DNA of 64,000 bases from positions 4,588,001 through 4,652,000 of the forward strand of contig JALKFA010000001.1 in assembly GCA_024169445.1 (NCBI GenBank), read 5' to 3'. A model generated the notes under the pieces. The model saw only the letters and a program-made list of their open reading frames with translations, searched no databases and was not told the origin of the DNA. This stretch comes from Buttiauxella agrestis ATCC 33320. Its GTDB lineage: Bacteria > Pseudomonadota > Gammaproteobacteria > Enterobacterales > Enterobacteriaceae. A program made the translations under genes and the position numbers. The stretch's first letter is position 1. Each line of letters begins with the position of its first letter. This document shows, piece after piece, positions 40,064 through 51,621 of this stretch.

Positions 40064-41278
40064 ATGTCCCCAATCGAAAAATCCAGCAAACTTGATAACG
40101 TCTGTTACGACATCCGTGGCCCGGTTCTCAAAGAGGCGAAACGCCTCGAAGAAGAAGGAAACAAAGTCCTCAAACTGAATATTGGCAACCCAGCGCCATT
40201 CGGCTTTGATGCCCCGGATGAGATCCTTGTCGATGTGATTCGTAACCTGCCTACAGCGCAAGGGTATTGCGACTCGAAAGGACTCTACTCCGCACGTAAA
40301 GCCATCATGCAGCATTATCAGGCACGTGAAATGCGGGATGTGACGGTTGAAGACATCTACATCGGTAACGGTGTATCTGAACTTATTGTTCAATCTATGC
40401 AGGCATTGCTTAACAGCGGTGATGAGATGCTGGTCCCTGCGCCTGATTATCCTTTATGGACCGCCGCAGTTTCACTATCGAGTGGCAAAGCTGTTCACTA
40501 TTTATGTGATGAGTCGTCCGACTGGTTCCCGGACCTTGATGATATTCGTTCTAAAATCACACCTCGTACCCGCGGTATTGTGATTATTAACCCGAACAAC
40601 CCTACCGGTGCGGTCTATTCCAAAGAACTGCTGCTGGAAATTGTTGAAATCGCCCGCCAGCATAATTTGATTATTTTTGCGGATGAAATTTACGACAAGA
40701 TTCTGTACGACGAAGCCCAGCACCATTCAATTGCAGCACTCGCGCCAGATCTGCTGACAATTACCTTTAATGGTTTGTCGAAAACTTACCGTGTTGCCGG
40801 TTTCCGCCAGGGCTGGATGGTTCTGAATGGGCCGAAGAAACACGCGAAAGGTTATATTGAAGGGCTGGAGATGCTGGCGTCAATGCGCCTGTGTGCCAAC
40901 GTTCCGGCACAGCATTCCATTCAAACCGCACTTGGCGGTTATCAAAGCATCAGCGAATTTATTGCACCGGGCGGGCGTCTGTATGAACAGCGTAACCGGG
41001 CATGGGAATTGCTAAACGATATTCCCGGGGTGTCATGCGTGAAACCACGCGGTGCGCTGTATATGTTCCCTAAAATTGACGCTAAGCGCTTTAATATCCA
41101 TGACGACCAAAAAATGGTGCTGGATTTCTTGTTGCAAGAAAAAGTGCTGTTAGTTCAAGGAACAGCGTTTAACTGGCCGTGGCCTGATCATGTGCGTATC
41201 GTGACTTTACCGCGCGTTGATGAGCTGGATATGGCTATCAATAAGTTTGGTCGCTTCCTCGGTCATTACCACCAGTAA
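40064..41278 (+). CDS. alaA: AlaA, glutamate-pyruvate aminotransferase
   Basis: 404 residues from ATG at 40064 (MSPIEKSSKLDNV), matching E. coli YfbQ; an upstream in-frame GTG at 40037 would add nine residues and is not supported by homologues. Fold-type I PLP enzyme: IINPNNPTGAVYSKE, FADEIYDKI and the PLP lysine in FNGLSKTYRVAGFRQGW. It makes alanine from pyruvate and glutamate. It is followed by yfbR after 80 bp with a strong hairpin. Confidence 0.96.
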   Translation: MSPIEKSSKLDNVCYDIRGPVLKEAKRLEEEGNKVLKLNIGNPAPFGFDAPDEILVDVIRNLPTAQGYCDSKGLYSARKAIMQHYQAREMRDVTVEDIYIGNGVSELIVQSMQALLNSGDEMLVPAPDYPLWTAAVSLSSGKAVHYLCDESSDWFPDLDDIRSKITPRTRGIVIINPNNPTGAVYSKELLLEIVEIARQHNLIIFADEIYDKILYDEAQHHSIAALAPDLLTITFNGLSKTYRVAGFRQGWMVLNGPKKHAKGYIEGLEMLASMRLCANVPAQHSIQTALGGYQSISEFIAPGGRLYEQRNRAWELLNDIPGVSCVKPRGALYMFPKIDAKRFNIHDDQKMVLDFLLQEKVLLVQGTAFNWPWPDHVRIVTLPRVDELDMAINKFGRFLGHYHQ

Positions 41279-41285
41279 TACCCAC

Positions 41286-41311
41286 GGGGGGAGATGTTTG
41301 CATCTTCCCCC
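41286..41311. terminator. Strong hairpin between alaA and yfbR
   Basis: An 11-bp stem (GGGGGGAGATG / CATCTTCCCCC, one G-T pair, loop TTTG) lies just after the alaA stop. It has no T-tract directly behind, so it may act as a 3' stability structure or partial terminator rather than a full Rho-independent terminator. Confidence 0.6.
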
Positions 41312-41358
41312 GACTCCCCGCACAATGGTTTTCTTTGCAGTAGACCCCGAGTGTACCC

Positions 41359-41958
41359 ATGAGCCAGAGCCATTTCTTTGCCCACCTTTCACGTCTGAAA
41401 TTAATCAATCGTTGGCCACTGATGCGCAATGTGCGTACCGAAAATGTTTCGGAGCATAGTCTACAAGTCGCGATGGTTGCTCATGCCTTAGCCGTGATCA
41501 AGAACCGAAAATTTAACGGGCAGGTTAACGCTGAGCATGTCGCACTCTTAGCGATGTATCACGACGCCAGTGAAGTGCTGACCGGTGACCTGCCGACTCC
41601 GGTGAAATATTTCAACACGCAAATAGCCCACGAATACAAAGCTATCGAGAAAATTGCGCAGCAGAAATTGATCGATATGGTGCCAGAAGAGTTACGCGAT
41701 ATTTGGGCACCGCTAATTGATGAACATCAGAGCAGCGAAGAAGATCGCGCCATCGTCAAACAGGCTGATGCGCTATGTGCGTATCTGAAATGCCTCGAAG
41801 AACTCTCTGCGGGTAACAATGAATTCTTGCTGGCAAAAAGCCGACTCGAGAAAACGCTGGCGGATCGCCACAGCGAAGAGATGGATTACTTCATGAATGT
41901 GTTTGTGCCAAGTTTCCAGCTTTCGCTCGATGAGATTAGCCAGGATTCGCCGCTTTAA
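41359..41958 (+). CDS. yfbR: YfbR, 5'-deoxynucleotidase (HD domain)
   Basis: 199 residues, the E. coli length. HD-superfamily metal residues are in [15 protein letters not shown] and [20 protein letters not shown], with the later aspartate in [12 protein letters not shown]. It removes phosphate from deoxyribonucleoside 5'-monophosphates and takes part in dUMP supply and nucleotide homeostasis in the cytoplasm. Convergent with yfbS. Confidence 0.97.
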   Translation: MSQSHFFAHLSRLKLINRWPLMRNVRTENVSEHSLQVAMVAHALAVIKNRKFNGQVNAEHVALLAMYHDASEVLTGDLPTPVKYFNTQIAHEYKAIEKIAQQKLIDMVPEELRDIWAPLIDEHQSSEEDRAIVKQADALCAYLKCLEELSAGNNEFLLAKSRLEKTLADRHSEEMDYFMNVFVPSFQLSLDEISQDSPL

Positions 41959-41972
41959 CTCTGGATATTGCG

Positions 41973-42046
41973 CCCTCACCCTAACCCTCTCCCCCAGGAG
42001 AGGGAATTGTCCGGATTGGTGTTCCCCCTCTCCCTCAGGGTGAGGG
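41973..42046. repeat. G/C-rich inverted-repeat element, copy 3 (yfbR-yfbS gap)
   Basis: Two units: CCCTCACCCTAACCCTCTCC...GGAGAGGG on the left and CCCCCTCTCCCTCAGGGTGAGGG-type arms on the right. It fills the gap between the convergent genes yfbR and yfbS, ending 5 bp from the yfbS stop, and may work as a shared transcription stop. Confidence 0.85.
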
Positions 42047-42051
42047 TTGTT

Positions 42052-43884
42052 TTAGAATGGAAACAGCATCGGCACCATCACCACACTCACCACCATAACG
42101 ATGACGGTAAATGGCACGCCCATCTTCACAAAATCACTGAACTTATAGTTCCCCGGCCCCAGAACGAGCGTATTAACCGGTGAAGATACCGGAGTCATAA
42201 ATGCCGCAGAGGCTGCAAGCGCCACAATCATCGCAAATGGATAAGGCGAGACGCCCATCGTTTTTGCCGCCGCTAACGCAATCGGTGCCATCAGAACCGC
42301 CGTTGCCGTGTTCGAGATAAACAGACCAATCGCGGCGCACATGACGAACAGGCAAACCAACATCAGGTATGGGCCATAACCCCCACCCATCTGCATCAGC
42401 CCGTTAACTATCAAATCCACGCCACCGGTTTTTTGCAGCGCAAGTGCAAACGGCATCATCCCGACAATCAAGATAATGCTTGGCCAATGCACCGCTTTAT
42501 AAGCACTTTCCATGTCGATGCAGCGGAATTTTCCCATCAACAAACAAGCGATAATCGCCGCAATGGTATTAGGGATTTCGTCAGTCAGCATCAGGGCAAC
42601 CATCAGCGCCAGGCAGAAAATCGCGTGGGGAGCCTGGCTGTGAGCAGGTGATGCCTCACCCTCTTCCACTGGCAAATTGAGTACCAGAAAATCTCGGCCT
42701 TTTAGTTGCAGTTGGCTAATTAGTTTCCAGTCACCGACCACCAGCAAAATATCGCCCAATTGCAAAGCTTCATCTACCAGCAGACCTTCCAGCGCTGCGC
42801 CATTGCGACGCAACCCGACAACGTTCAATCCGTAGCGTGTACGGAAACCTATTTCGCGCAGCGTTTGCCCAATTAATTCTGATTCCGGGATAAGCGACAC
42901 TTCCGCCATACCAACATCCAGCGCCTGGTCCGAGAAATACTCGCCGCGCAGTATCATCGGCTCCAGCATTTGCTCGCTACAAAACTCACGCAGATCGACT
43001 TCAGAAGCCGACATATCGATTAGCAAAACGTCGCGAGCGCGGAATTCGGTGACGCCCGTAACATTAACGATAACCTTGCGGAATTTGCGCCAACGCTCAA
43101 GGCCAATCACGTTTGCGCCATAGCGCTCACGCAGCTTTAAATCATCAAGACGGCGACCAACCATCGGTGAGCCAGGGCGAATCGCCAGACGACGCGCGCG
43201 TCCGGTTAGCCGATAATCTTTAATCAGATCGCGAAACGTGCGGCGTCGCCAGTGTTGTTTGCCGTCGTCTTTTTTCTGCCCGTTTAACGCAAAGCGTGCG
43301 ATAAGCATGTAGCAGATGCCCAACAGCAAAATAACCAGACCGATTGGCGTAACACTAAAGAATTGAAAGCCCTGCAAACCTTCGCGCAACAGTTCGCTGT
43401 TCACCACCAGGTTTGGCGGAGTCGCGACCAGCGTCATCATGCCGCTTATCAGCCCCGCAAAACTCAGGGGCATCATTAAGCGCGACGGTGAAATTTTCAT
43501 GCGCATTGAAACGCTGAGTACTACGGGGATAAAGATCGCCACCACGCCCGTCGAGCTCATAAATGCGCCCAGTCCGGCAACGGTTAGCATCAGCAAAACC
43601 AGCATTTTGGTTTCACTGCTGCCCGCCACATCCACCAGCCAGGAGCCCATTTTGGTGGCAACGCCGGTGCGCACCAGGCCATCGCCAATAATAAATAACG
43701 CAGCAATCAGAATAACGTTGGGGTCGCTAAAGCCCGAGAAGGCTTCGCTAAGAGTGAGTGTCCCGCTAAGGACAAAAGCGATGATAACCAGTAATGCGAC
43801 CGCATCCATACGTACTTTACCAGTGGCGAACATCACCACTGCAATCGCTAAGAGTGATAAAACCCAAACCAGTTCTGAGTTCAA
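42052..43884 (-). CDS. yfbS: YfbS, DASS/SLC13-type transporter with two RCK-C domains
   Basis: 610 residues, the E. coli length. Membrane helices at both ends flank a cytoplasmic segment of about 200-390 with two TrkA-C (RCK-C) domains ([20 protein letters not shown] and [20 protein letters not shown]). Conserved transporter segments are [13 protein letters not shown] and [13 protein letters not shown] near 110-165 and [16 protein letters not shown]. It is an inner-membrane carrier of divalent anions; substrate unknown. Confidence 0.95.
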   Translation of the reverse strand: MNSELVWVLSLLAIAVVMFATGKVRMDAVALLVIIAFVLSGTLTLSEAFSGFSDPNVILIAALFIIGDGLVRTGVATKMGSWLVDVAGSSETKMLVLLMLTVAGLGAFMSSTGVVAIFIPVVLSVSMRMKISPSRLMMPLSFAGLISGMMTLVATPPNLVVNSELLREGLQGFQFFSVTPIGLVILLLGICYMLIARFALNGQKKDDGKQHWRRRTFRDLIKDYRLTGRARRLAIRPGSPMVGRRLDDLKLRERYGANVIGLERWRKFRKVIVNVTGVTEFRARDVLLIDMSASEVDLREFCSEQMLEPMILRGEYFSDQALDVGMAEVSLIPESELIGQTLREIGFRTRYGLNVVGLRRNGAALEGLLVDEALQLGDILLVVGDWKLISQLQLKGRDFLVLNLPVEEGEASPAHSQAPHAIFCLALMVALMLTDEIPNTIAAIIACLLMGKFRCIDMESAYKAVHWPSIILIVGMMPFALALQKTGGVDLIVNGLMQMGGGYGPYLMLVCLFVMCAAIGLFISNTATAVLMAPIALAAAKTMGVSPYPFAMIVALAASAAFMTPVSSPVNTLVLGPGNYKFSDFVKMGVPFTVIVMVVSVVMVPMLFPF

Positions 43885-43928
43885 AACAATTCCTTATGTA
43901 GTTGTCTCAGGGGGATAAAATTTTGCCA

Positions 43929-43953
43929 TAAAAAAGCCCCGCTATCGCGGGGC
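43929..43953 (-). terminator. Terminator downstream of hxpA (yfbT)
   Basis: A 7-bp stem GCCCCGC / GCGGGGC with a 4-nt loop is followed on the minus strand by six T residues, 13 bp after the yfbT stop. It ends the yfbU-yfbT transcript ahead of yfbS. Confidence 0.9.
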
Positions 43954-43965
43954 TAAATCATGTGT

Positions 43966-44625
43966 TCAGTGTTTTCTAAACACTTCGACGGTGCCATCAG
44001 ACAACTTTTGAACCAGAAGCTCAGTCAGTGAATGCAACACATAATCGACATGCTCAAGGCGTGGCGTATCTACTGGAGCATTAACGGCTATCACATGGCA
44101 GCCCGCGGCTAAACCCGACAACACGCCAGCTGGCGCGTCTTCAACCACTACGCACTCTTCTGGCTCGAGGTCAAGCAGTTGCGCACCGAGCAAGTAGGCA
44201 TCAGGCTCTGGCTTCCCACGAGCAACACGTTCAGCGGTGACCAGCACTTCGGGCTTAGGTAAACCACCCGCAGCACGACGAGCAGACGCTACCGGGTATG
44301 AACCCGAAGTCACGATAGCCCACGGAATGCCCGCCTCGTTCAAATGAGCCAGCAGCTCAACGGCACCAGGCAGCGCCACAATGCCGTCGGTGTCTTCAGA
44401 CTCGATTTTTTCAAGACGCAAAAACTCCTGCTGAATCTCTTCTTCAGGCGCGCCCGCCATAAAGTGACGTAACGAAGTGATCGCCTGTTTACCATGAATG
44501 AAACCTAAAACTTCCTGTGGCGAAATATCGAAGCGCTTTGCCCAGTTAATCCAGGCTCGTTCGACGGCTGGCAGAGAATCAACCAGCGTCCCATCCAAAT
44601 CAAACAAGAAACCTTTGCACTTCAC
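43966..44625 (-). CDS. hxpA: HxpA (YfbT), HAD-family sugar phosphatase
   Basis: 219 residues from GTG at 44625 (VKCKGFLFDLDGTL), with GGGGAG well placed upstream. An upstream in-frame ATG would overlap yfbU and is not used. HAD motif I is DLDGTLVDS (residues 9-17), motif II VTSGSYP, motif III KPEPDAYLLGAQ and motif IV VVEDAPAGVLSG. It dephosphorylates small sugar phosphates such as hexitol and hexose phosphates. It lies 13 bp after yfbU. Confidence 0.93.
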   Translation of the reverse strand: MKCKGFLFDLDGTLVDSLPAVERAWINWAKRFDISPQEVLGFIHGKQAITSLRHFMAGAPEEEIQQEFLRLEKIESEDTDGIVALPGAVELLAHLNEAGIPWAIVTSGSYPVASARRAAGGLPKPEVLVTAERVARGKPEPDAYLLGAQLLDLEPEECVVVEDAPAGVLSGLAAGCHVIAVNAPVDTPRLEHVDYVLHSLTELLVQKLSDGTVEVFRKH

Positions 44626-44638
44626 TACGCTTCTCCCC

Positions 44639-45136
<498 letters not shown>

Positions 45137-45205
45137 TTAGCTCCTGTTGCGCAGGATTAATCCTGCGAAAAAATATCCTTCTTTATATGCGTAACGGCAG
45201 GGACT

Positions 45206-45661
45206 TTACAAATCATCCAGAAAAGTTTTATCCAACTGCTTGAACGCACGTTTCAAAACTTCTGCCAGCGCCTGGTAGTCTGGCTTGCCTTCGATTGGCG
45301 CCAGCGCCTGCCCAGCTTCCTGCAATTTGCCACGGACTTCGTAGAACCAGCTCAAAATGGATGGCGGAAGTGGCGTCACGGAACGTTTACCTAACCACCA
45401 TAACCCCTGCATCGGCAGACTACAGGCGAATAAAGCGGTGGCAACGGCGGGGCCAAGTTGGCCGCCAAGGGCAATTTGCCAGGTCAGCGTAAACACAGCG
45501 AGTGGAGGCATAAAGCGGATGGCAAAACGCGTGGCGCGGATCACACGGTTTTCTACAAAGATAGGCGCGAGGCGTTTATCAACAGGCCAGGTCTTTGAAT
45601 AGTGTTGTCCACGGCTGAACAGACTAAACCAACTTACATGGCTATTTTGGGGTGTTGACAT
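45206..45661 (-). CDS. yfbV: YfbV, inner-membrane terminus organiser protein (MatP-independent domain factor)
   Basis: 151 residues, UPF0208 family, with two hydrophobic segments at about 45-100 ([20 protein letters not shown] and [20 protein letters not shown]). E. coli YfbV is an inner-membrane protein reported to insulate the left macrodomain from the terminus; that role is from memory. It is divergent from ackA with 337 bp between. Confidence 0.92.
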   Translation of the reverse strand: MSTPQNSHVSWFSLFSRGQHYSKTWPVDKRLAPIFVENRVIRATRFAIRFMPPLAVFTLTWQIALGGQLGPAVATALFACSLPMQGLWWLGKRSVTPLPPSILSWFYEVRGKLQEAGQALAPIEGKPDYQALAEVLKRAFKQLDKTFLDDL

Positions 45662-45998
45662 GGCTTTACCTCAACTTCACATATAAAAAATAAAATTTTT
45701 GTGCAACTTAACAACTCTAAATTACATGGTTCAAAAACTTTTGTCTTTAGCCATCGCAATCAGGTATCCTGTGCCGGCCTTTGACGGCCATAGAAGGGAA
45801 ACCGCAGGTTGTCAAATTTTTGCTCTGTTAGCCATCGCCGAATAAACGTGCAAGATGGCGTAAACATTAGAGTATTTATTCGCCATGCCAAAAAAAACGC
45901 TTCTGGCATGACGTTAATCATAAATGTCAGGCTCATCATGCGCTACGCTGAGAGACTCACTGACGTTTTTTTAGCCACGTATAAAAGTAGGTACTTCC
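45662..45998. promoter_or_regulatory. yfbV-ackA divergent promoter region
   Basis: The interval carries promoters in both directions. A weak plus-strand candidate is TTGTCT (45741-45746) and TATCCT (45765-45770), 18 bp apart, which would give a long ackA leader. A second AT-rich box TATAAA at 45981-45986 lies too close to the start to be a -10 for a normal leader. The end of the region, CCATGTCGAGTA at 45997-46008, is the predicted SdhX target. Confidence 0.5.
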
Positions 45999-47201
45999 AT
46001 GTCGAGTAAGCTAGTACTGGTTCTGAACTGCGGTAGCTCTTCACTGAAATTCGCAATTATTGATGCGTTAAACGGTGATGAGTACCTCTCTGGTTTAGCC
46101 GAATGTTTCCATCTTCCTGAAGCACGTATCAAGTGGAAAATGGATGGCGGTAAACAAGAAGCGGCTTTGGGCGCAGGCGCCGCTCACAGCGAAGCTCTGA
46201 ACTTTATGGTTAATACCATTTTGGCACAAAAACCTGAATTGTCCGAGCAACTGACTGCTATCGGTCACCGTGTTGTTCACGGCGGCGAGAAGTACACCAG
46301 CTCCGTTGTTATCGACGAGACCGTGATTCAGGGTATCAAAGATACTGCTTCTTTTGCACCACTGCATAACCCGGCACACCTGATCGGTATCGCAGAAGCA
46401 CTGAAATCCTTCCCTAAACTGGCTGATAAAAACGTTGCTGTGTTTGACACCGCGTTCCATCAGACCATGCCAGAAGAATCTTACCTCTATGCTCTGCCGT
46501 ACAAACTGTATAAAGAGCACGGCGTTCGTCGCTACGGCGCACACGGCACCAGCCACTTCTATGTGACTCAAGAAGCCGCAAAAATGCTGAACAAGCCAGT
46601 GGAAGAAGTGAACATCATCACTTGCCACCTGGGCAACGGCGGTTCTGTTTCTGCTATCCGTAACGGCCAGTGTGTTGACACCTCTATGGGTCTGACTCCA
46701 CTGGAAGGCCTGGTAATGGGTACTCGTTCTGGTGACATCGATCCTGCGATTATCTTCCACCTGCATGACTCCCTGGGCATGAGCGTTGATGACATCAACA
46801 AAATGCTGACTAAAGAATCTGGCCTGTTGGGTCTGACTGAAGTCACCAGCGACTGCCGTTATGTTGAAGATAACTACACCACTAAAGAAGATGCTAAACG
46901 TGCAATGGACGTGTTCTGCCATCGCCTGGCGAAATACATCGGCTCTTACACTGCGCTGATGGAAGGTCGTCTGGACGGCGTTGTGTTCACTGGTGGTATT
47001 GGTGAAAACGCAGCAATGGTACGTGAACTGTCTCTGGGCAAACTGGGCGTTCTGGGCTTTGAAGTTGACCACGAACGCAACCTGGCTGCTCGTTTCGGCA
47101 AATCAGGCTACATCAACAAAGAGGGTACCGTTCCTGCGATGGTCATTCCGACCAACGAAGAACTGGTTATCGCTCAGGATGCATCTCGCCTGACCGCTTG
47201 A
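45999..47201 (+). CDS. ackA: AckA, acetate kinase
   Basis: 400 residues, the E. coli length. ASKHA-fold kinase with [14 protein letters not shown] at the N-terminus, [16 protein letters not shown]-type and [10 protein letters not shown] segments, [12 protein letters not shown] (phosphate loop) and [10 protein letters not shown]. It interconverts acetyl phosphate plus ADP with acetate plus ATP in the cytoplasm and forms the Pta-AckA pathway with the next gene. The AUG region is complementary to the candidate SdhX RNA. Confidence 0.98.
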   Translation: MSSKLVLVLNCGSSSLKFAIIDALNGDEYLSGLAECFHLPEARIKWKMDGGKQEAALGAGAAHSEALNFMVNTILAQKPELSEQLTAIGHRVVHGGEKYTSSVVIDETVIQGIKDTASFAPLHNPAHLIGIAEALKSFPKLADKNVAVFDTAFHQTMPEESYLYALPYKLYKEHGVRRYGAHGTSHFYVTQEAAKMLNKPVEEVNIITCHLGNGGSVSAIRNGQCVDTSMGLTPLEGLVMGTRSGDIDPAIIFHLHDSLGMSVDDINKMLTKESGLLGLTEVTSDCRYVEDNYTTKEDAKRAMDVFCHRLAKYIGSYTALMEGRLDGVVFTGGIGENAAMVRELSLGKLGVLGFEVDHERNLAARFGKSGYINKEGTVPAMVIPTNEELVIAQDASRLTA

Positions 47202-47210
47202 TTCTCCTTA

Positions 47211-47239
47211 CCGCCAGCCTTCGCTGGCGGTGTTGTTTT
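47211..47239 (+). terminator. Hairpin terminator after ackA
   Basis: A perfect 8-bp stem CCGCCAGC / GCTGGCGG with loop CTTC (47211-47230) is followed by TGTTGTTTT. It lies 9 bp after the ackA stop and ahead of an ERIC-type element and pta, so pta may be only partly read from the ackA promoter. Confidence 0.8.
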
Positions 47240-47258
47240 CTGAACCCTGAAAAGGGCT

Positions 47259-47316
47259 ATACCCAAAATAATTCGAGTTGCAGCCAACACCCCTGCAACT
47301 TGAAGTATGAAGGGTA
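47259..47316. repeat. 58-bp internally deleted ERIC-type element between ackA and pta
   Basis: Both ERIC ends are joined without the centre: ATACCCAAAATAATTCGAG at the left, TTGCAGCCAACACCCCTGCA in the middle, ACTTGAAGTATGAAGGGTA at the right. The result is a near-perfect palindrome. The same short form occurs at 50142-50200. It ends 19 bp before the pta start. Confidence 0.88.
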
Positions 47317-47335
47317 AAGACAAAGAGGTTATACC

Positions 47336-49477
47336 GTGTCCCGTACTATTATGTTGATCCCTACCGGAACCAGCGTCGGCCTGACCAGCGTCAGCCTTGG
47401 TGTTATCCGTGCTATGGAACAAAAAGGCGTTCGCCTTAGCGTTTTCAAACCTATCGCCCAACCGCGTACCGGTGACGATACTCCAGATCAAACCACCAGC
47501 ATCGTGCGTGCAAACTCCAGCATCCCTACTGCTGAACCGCTGCACATGAACCACGTTGAGTCGCTGTTGTCCAGCAACCAACAAGACGTGCTGATGGAAG
47601 AGATCATCGCCAACTTCCACACCAGCAGCAAAGACGCTGAAGTGGTTCTGGTTGAAGGTCTGGTTCCGACTCGTAAACATCAGTTTGCGCAGTCTCTGAA
47701 CTACGAAATCGCAAAAACACTGAACGCTGAAATCGTCTTCGTCATGTCCCTGGGTAACAACTCCCCAGAGCAGATGAAAGAGCGTATCGAACTGGCTCGT
47801 AGCAGCTTCGGTGGCAGCAAGAACACCAACATCACTGGCGTTATCATTAACAAACTGAATGCCCCAGTTGATGAGCAGGGTCGTACCCGTCCCGATCTGT
47901 CCGAAATTTTTGATGACTCCACAAAAGCGAGCATCGCTAATATCGATCCTAAATCCCTGTTTGCTGACAGCCCGCTGCCAGTTCTGGGTTGTGTGCCGTG
48001 GAGCTTCGATCTGATTGCCACACGTGCAATCGATATGGCGCGTCACCTGAACGCAACCATCATCAACGAAGGCGACATCAAAACTCGTCGCGTGAAGTCT
48101 GTAACCTTCTGTGCGCGCAGCATCCCGCACATGCTGGAACACTTCCGTCCGGGTTCTCTGCTGGTCACTTCTGCAGACCGTCCAGACGTGCTGGTTGCCG
48201 CGTGCCTGGCCGCCATGAACGGTGTAGACATCGGTGCAGTTCTGCTGACTGGTGGCTACGAAATGGACCCACGCGTCACCAAACTGTGTGAGCGTGCATT
48301 TGCCACTGGCCTGCCGCTGTTCATGGTTGATACCAACACCTGGCAGACTTCCCTGAGCCTGCAAAGCTTCAACCTGGAAGTCCCAACTGATGACCATCAG
48401 CGTATCGAGAAAGTGCAGGAATATGTGGCAAGCCACATCGATGCAGACTGGATCGAGTCTCTGACTGCAACTTCAGAGCGCAGCCGTCGTCTGTCTCCTC
48501 CAGCGTTCCGCTACCAGCTGACTGAACTGGCGCGTAAAGCCGGTAAACGTGTTGTGCTGCCGGAAGGCGAAGAGCCACGTACCGTGAAAGCGGCATCTAT
48601 CTGTGCTGAACGTGGTATCGCAACTTGCGTACTGTTGGGTAACCCGGATGAAATCACCCGTGTTGCAGCAGCACAAGGCGTTGAGTTGAGTGCAGGCATC
48701 GAAATCGTTGACCCTGAAGTGGTTCGCGAAAGCTACGTTGCACGTCTGGTTGAGCTGCGTAAGAGCAAAGGCATGACCGAAGCCGTTGCGCGTGAGCAAC
48801 TGGAAGACAACGTAGTGCTGGGTACATTGATGCTTGAGCAAGACGAAGTTGACGGTCTGGTTTCCGGTGCTGTTCACACCACCGCGAACACCATTCGTCC
48901 ACCGTTGCAGCTGATCAAAACTGCACCAGGCAGCTCTTTGGTTTCTTCTGTGTTCTTCATGCTGCTGCCAGAACAGGTTTATGTTTACGGCGACTGCGCG
49001 ATCAACCCGGATCCAACTGCTGAGCAACTGGCAGAAATCGCCATTCAGTCTGCGGATTCCGCTGCTGCATTCGGTATCGACCCACGCGTTGCAATGCTGT
49101 CCTACTCCACCGGGACTTCTGGTGCAGGTAGCGACGTTGAAAAAGTACGTGAAGCTACACGTATTGCTCAAGAAAAACGTCCTGACCTGGTTATCGATGG
49201 TCCGTTGCAGTACGACGCCGCAGTGATGGCTGACGTTGCTAAGTCCAAAGCGCCAAACTCACCGGTTGCGGGTCGCGCTACCGTGTTCATCTTCCCAGAC
49301 CTGAACACCGGTAACACCACCTATAAAGCGGTACAGCGCTCAGCAGACCTGATCTCCATCGGGCCAATGCTGCAAGGTATGCGTAAACCAGTCAACGACC
49401 TGTCTCGTGGCGCACTGGTAGACGATATCGTTTACACCATCGCTTTGACGGCGATTCAGTCTTCTCAACAAGACTAA
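47336..49477 (+). CDS. pta: Pta, phosphate acetyltransferase (long form)
   Basis: 713 residues (E. coli 714). Residues 1-220 are a P-loop-like regulatory domain ([20 protein letters not shown]), about 220-380 a DRTGG domain, and about 385-713 the catalytic PTA_PTB domain ([39 protein letters not shown]). It makes acetyl phosphate from acetyl-CoA. The start is GTG at 47336, preceded by AAAGAGGTT. Confidence 0.97.
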   Translation: MSRTIMLIPTGTSVGLTSVSLGVIRAMEQKGVRLSVFKPIAQPRTGDDTPDQTTSIVRANSSIPTAEPLHMNHVESLLSSNQQDVLMEEIIANFHTSSKDAEVVLVEGLVPTRKHQFAQSLNYEIAKTLNAEIVFVMSLGNNSPEQMKERIELARSSFGGSKNTNITGVIINKLNAPVDEQGRTRPDLSEIFDDSTKASIANIDPKSLFADSPLPVLGCVPWSFDLIATRAIDMARHLNATIINEGDIKTRRVKSVTFCARSIPHMLEHFRPGSLLVTSADRPDVLVAACLAAMNGVDIGAVLLTGGYEMDPRVTKLCERAFATGLPLFMVDTNTWQTSLSLQSFNLEVPTDDHQRIEKVQEYVASHIDADWIESLTATSERSRRLSPPAFRYQLTELARKAGKRVVLPEGEEPRTVKAASICAERGIATCVLLGNPDEITRVAAAQGVELSAGIEIVDPEVVRESYVARLVELRKSKGMTEAVAREQLEDNVVLGTLMLEQDEVDGLVSGAVHTTANTIRPPLQLIKTAPGSSLVSSVFFMLLPEQVYVYGDCAINPDPTAEQLAEIAIQSADSAAAFGIDPRVAMLSYSTGTSGAGSDVEKVREATRIAQEKRPDLVIDGPLQYDAAVMADVAKSKAPNSPVAGRATVFIFPDLNTGNTTYKAVQRSADLISIGPMLQGMRKPVNDLSRGALVDDIVYTIALTAIQSSQQD

Positions 49478-49492
49478 GTCTTTAAGAGAAGC

Positions 49493-49523
49493 AAAAAGGC
49501 CGCATTGATATGCGGCCTTTTTT
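49493..49523. terminator. Bidirectional terminator between pta and yfcD
   Basis: A 7-bp stem GGCCGCA / TGCGGCC with loop TTGATA is flanked by five A residues on the left and six T residues on the right. It serves the convergent genes pta and yfcD. Confidence 0.93.
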
Positions 49524-49555
49524 ATTGGCGATATTCCGGAAAAAAACTAAATGAA

Positions 49556-50101
49556 TTATTCCGCAGCAGCTGTGTGCTGAGATTCATTCTTAGCGTTGCG
49601 GGTCATCCATAATGCCAGTGCTTTTAAAGAGTCTGGCGTGAAGTCGTCACAGCGAGCAGTAATCTCTTCTGGCGACATCCAGCACACTTCGCTGACTTCT
49701 TCTTCCTGCAACGCGAACGGGCCATGCGAAACGCAGCTAAACAGGCTTCCCCATACGCGGCAATTGGCATCTTCAAAGTAAAACTGACCATGCTCGGCAA
49801 ACGGCACACCCGCAATACCCAGTTCTTCTTCAGCCTCGCGGCGAGCTGAGTCCAGTAATTGCTCGTCGGCCTGAACCACTCCACCTGCAGTGGCATCCAG
49901 CATACCAGGCATAAAATCTTTAGTTTCGGTGCGGCGCTGCACCAAAATTTTACCCATACCGTCATGCACAACGATATAGGTCGCGCGATGACGTAAACGC
50001 TGTGCGCGCATTTGCTCACGGCTTGATTGCGCAATGACTTCATTGTCTTCATTGACAATGTCTACCCATTCCGTGCCAACAAAATGACTCTGTTCCACCA
50101 T
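49556..50101 (-). CDS. yfcD: YfcD, Nudix hydrolase
   Basis: 181 residues from ATG at 50101 ([15 protein letters not shown]); the longer frame runs into an ERIC-type repeat and is rejected. The Nudix box is complete: [20 protein letters not shown] followed by ELGI (residues near 78-101). It is a member of the IPP-isomerase-like Nudix group; substrate not established. In E. coli yfcC lies between pta and yfcD; here it is absent. Confidence 0.95.
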   Translation of the reverse strand: MVEQSHFVGTEWVDIVNEDNEVIAQSSREQMRAQRLRHRATYIVVHDGMGKILVQRRTETKDFMPGMLDATAGGVVQADEQLLDSARREAEEELGIAGVPFAEHGQFYFEDANCRVWGSLFSCVSHGPFALQEEEVSEVCWMSPEEITARCDDFTPDSLKALALWMTRNAKNESQHTAAAE

Positions 50102-50141
50102 CGGGGAAACCTTATTCAGGGCGCTCTTATGGCGCGTAATG

Positions 50142-50200
50142 GTTATACCCGTCATCCTTCAAGCTGCAGGGGTGTTGGCTGCAACTCGAATGCTAACGGG
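50142..50200. repeat. 58-bp internally deleted ERIC-type element upstream of yfcD
   Basis: TTATACCCGTCATCCTTCAA, GCTGCAGGGGTGTTGGCTGC and AACTCGAATGCTAACGGG. It is the same arrangement, in opposite orientation, as the element at 47259-47316. It lies between yfcE and yfcD, 18 bp before the yfcE end. Confidence 0.87.
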
Positions 50201-50218
50201 TCTAATTTTTAAGGTAAG

Positions 50219-50770
50219 TTACGGGGTAATCTCCACCTGTGCAATAACCCCATCGTTATTCAGTGCGTGAACGCTCAGAACACCATCGTTTAGCATGCCG
50301 TAACTCGCTTCGAACCCACCTTTTGGGATACTTACCGAACCTGGATTGAATAGATAAACCGTGTCTTGTTTTTCAGCCAATGGTAAATGAGTGTGGCCAA
50401 AAACCAGCACGTCATTTTCTGCCAGCGGCGGCAGTTTGTCAGGATTATATAAATGACCATGCGTCACAAATAAACGCTGGTCAGCCATTAAAATCTGTTG
50501 CCAGGGGGCGGTAATCGGAAAATGTAGCAGCATCTGATCGACTTCGCTGTCACAGTTCCCGCGTACCGCAATAATTTTATCCGCAATGCTGTTAAATCTC
50601 TCAGCAACAGCACCTGGATTATAGCCCGCCGGTAAGGCATTACGCGGCCCGTGATTCAACACGTCACCGAGTAATATCAGCCATTTAGCACCGCTACGTT
50701 CAAAGTGCATCAACACTTGTTCTGTCGCGGGTAGCGAACCATGAATATCCGAGGCAAACATTAGCTTCAT
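50219..50770 (-). CDS. yfcE: YfcE, metal-dependent phosphodiesterase
   Basis: 183 residues, calcineurin-like family. Metal-binding motifs run in order: ASDIHGS (residues 6-12), LLGDVLNHGPRN, VRGNCD, VTHGHLYN and FGHTHLP. E. coli YfcE hydrolyses artificial phosphodiesters with Mn2+; physiological substrate unknown. It is on the same strand as yfcD and yfcF. Confidence 0.95.
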   Translation of the reverse strand: MKLMFASDIHGSLPATEQVLMHFERSGAKWLILLGDVLNHGPRNALPAGYNPGAVAERFNSIADKIIAVRGNCDSEVDQMLLHFPITAPWQQILMADQRLFVTHGHLYNPDKLPPLAENDVLVFGHTHLPLAEKQDTVYLFNPGSVSIPKGGFEASYGMLNDGVLSVHALNNDGVIAQVEITP

Positions 50771-50826
50771 AAAACCACATTCCTGTTAATGATAAGCAAA
50801 TTTATCATAACGAATTATGGGACGAA

Positions 50827-51489
<663 letters not shown>

Positions 51490-51621
51490 TTACCCAGGCT
51501 ATTGAACATATAGCGGAAAATCACGCCTGTCACTTGAGCAAAACTCATCTACAGAGCAGTTTTTTCAAAAAGTCTATACTCCATAGGTTTATGAGAAAAC
51601 TGATGTCAGGATGGTAATGAG

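Noticed and set aside
50102-50155. N-terminal extension of YfcD into the ERIC-type repeat
   Set aside because: Homologues start at MVEQ/MEQ-type residues and the extension encodes repeat sequence; ATG at 50101 is preferred.
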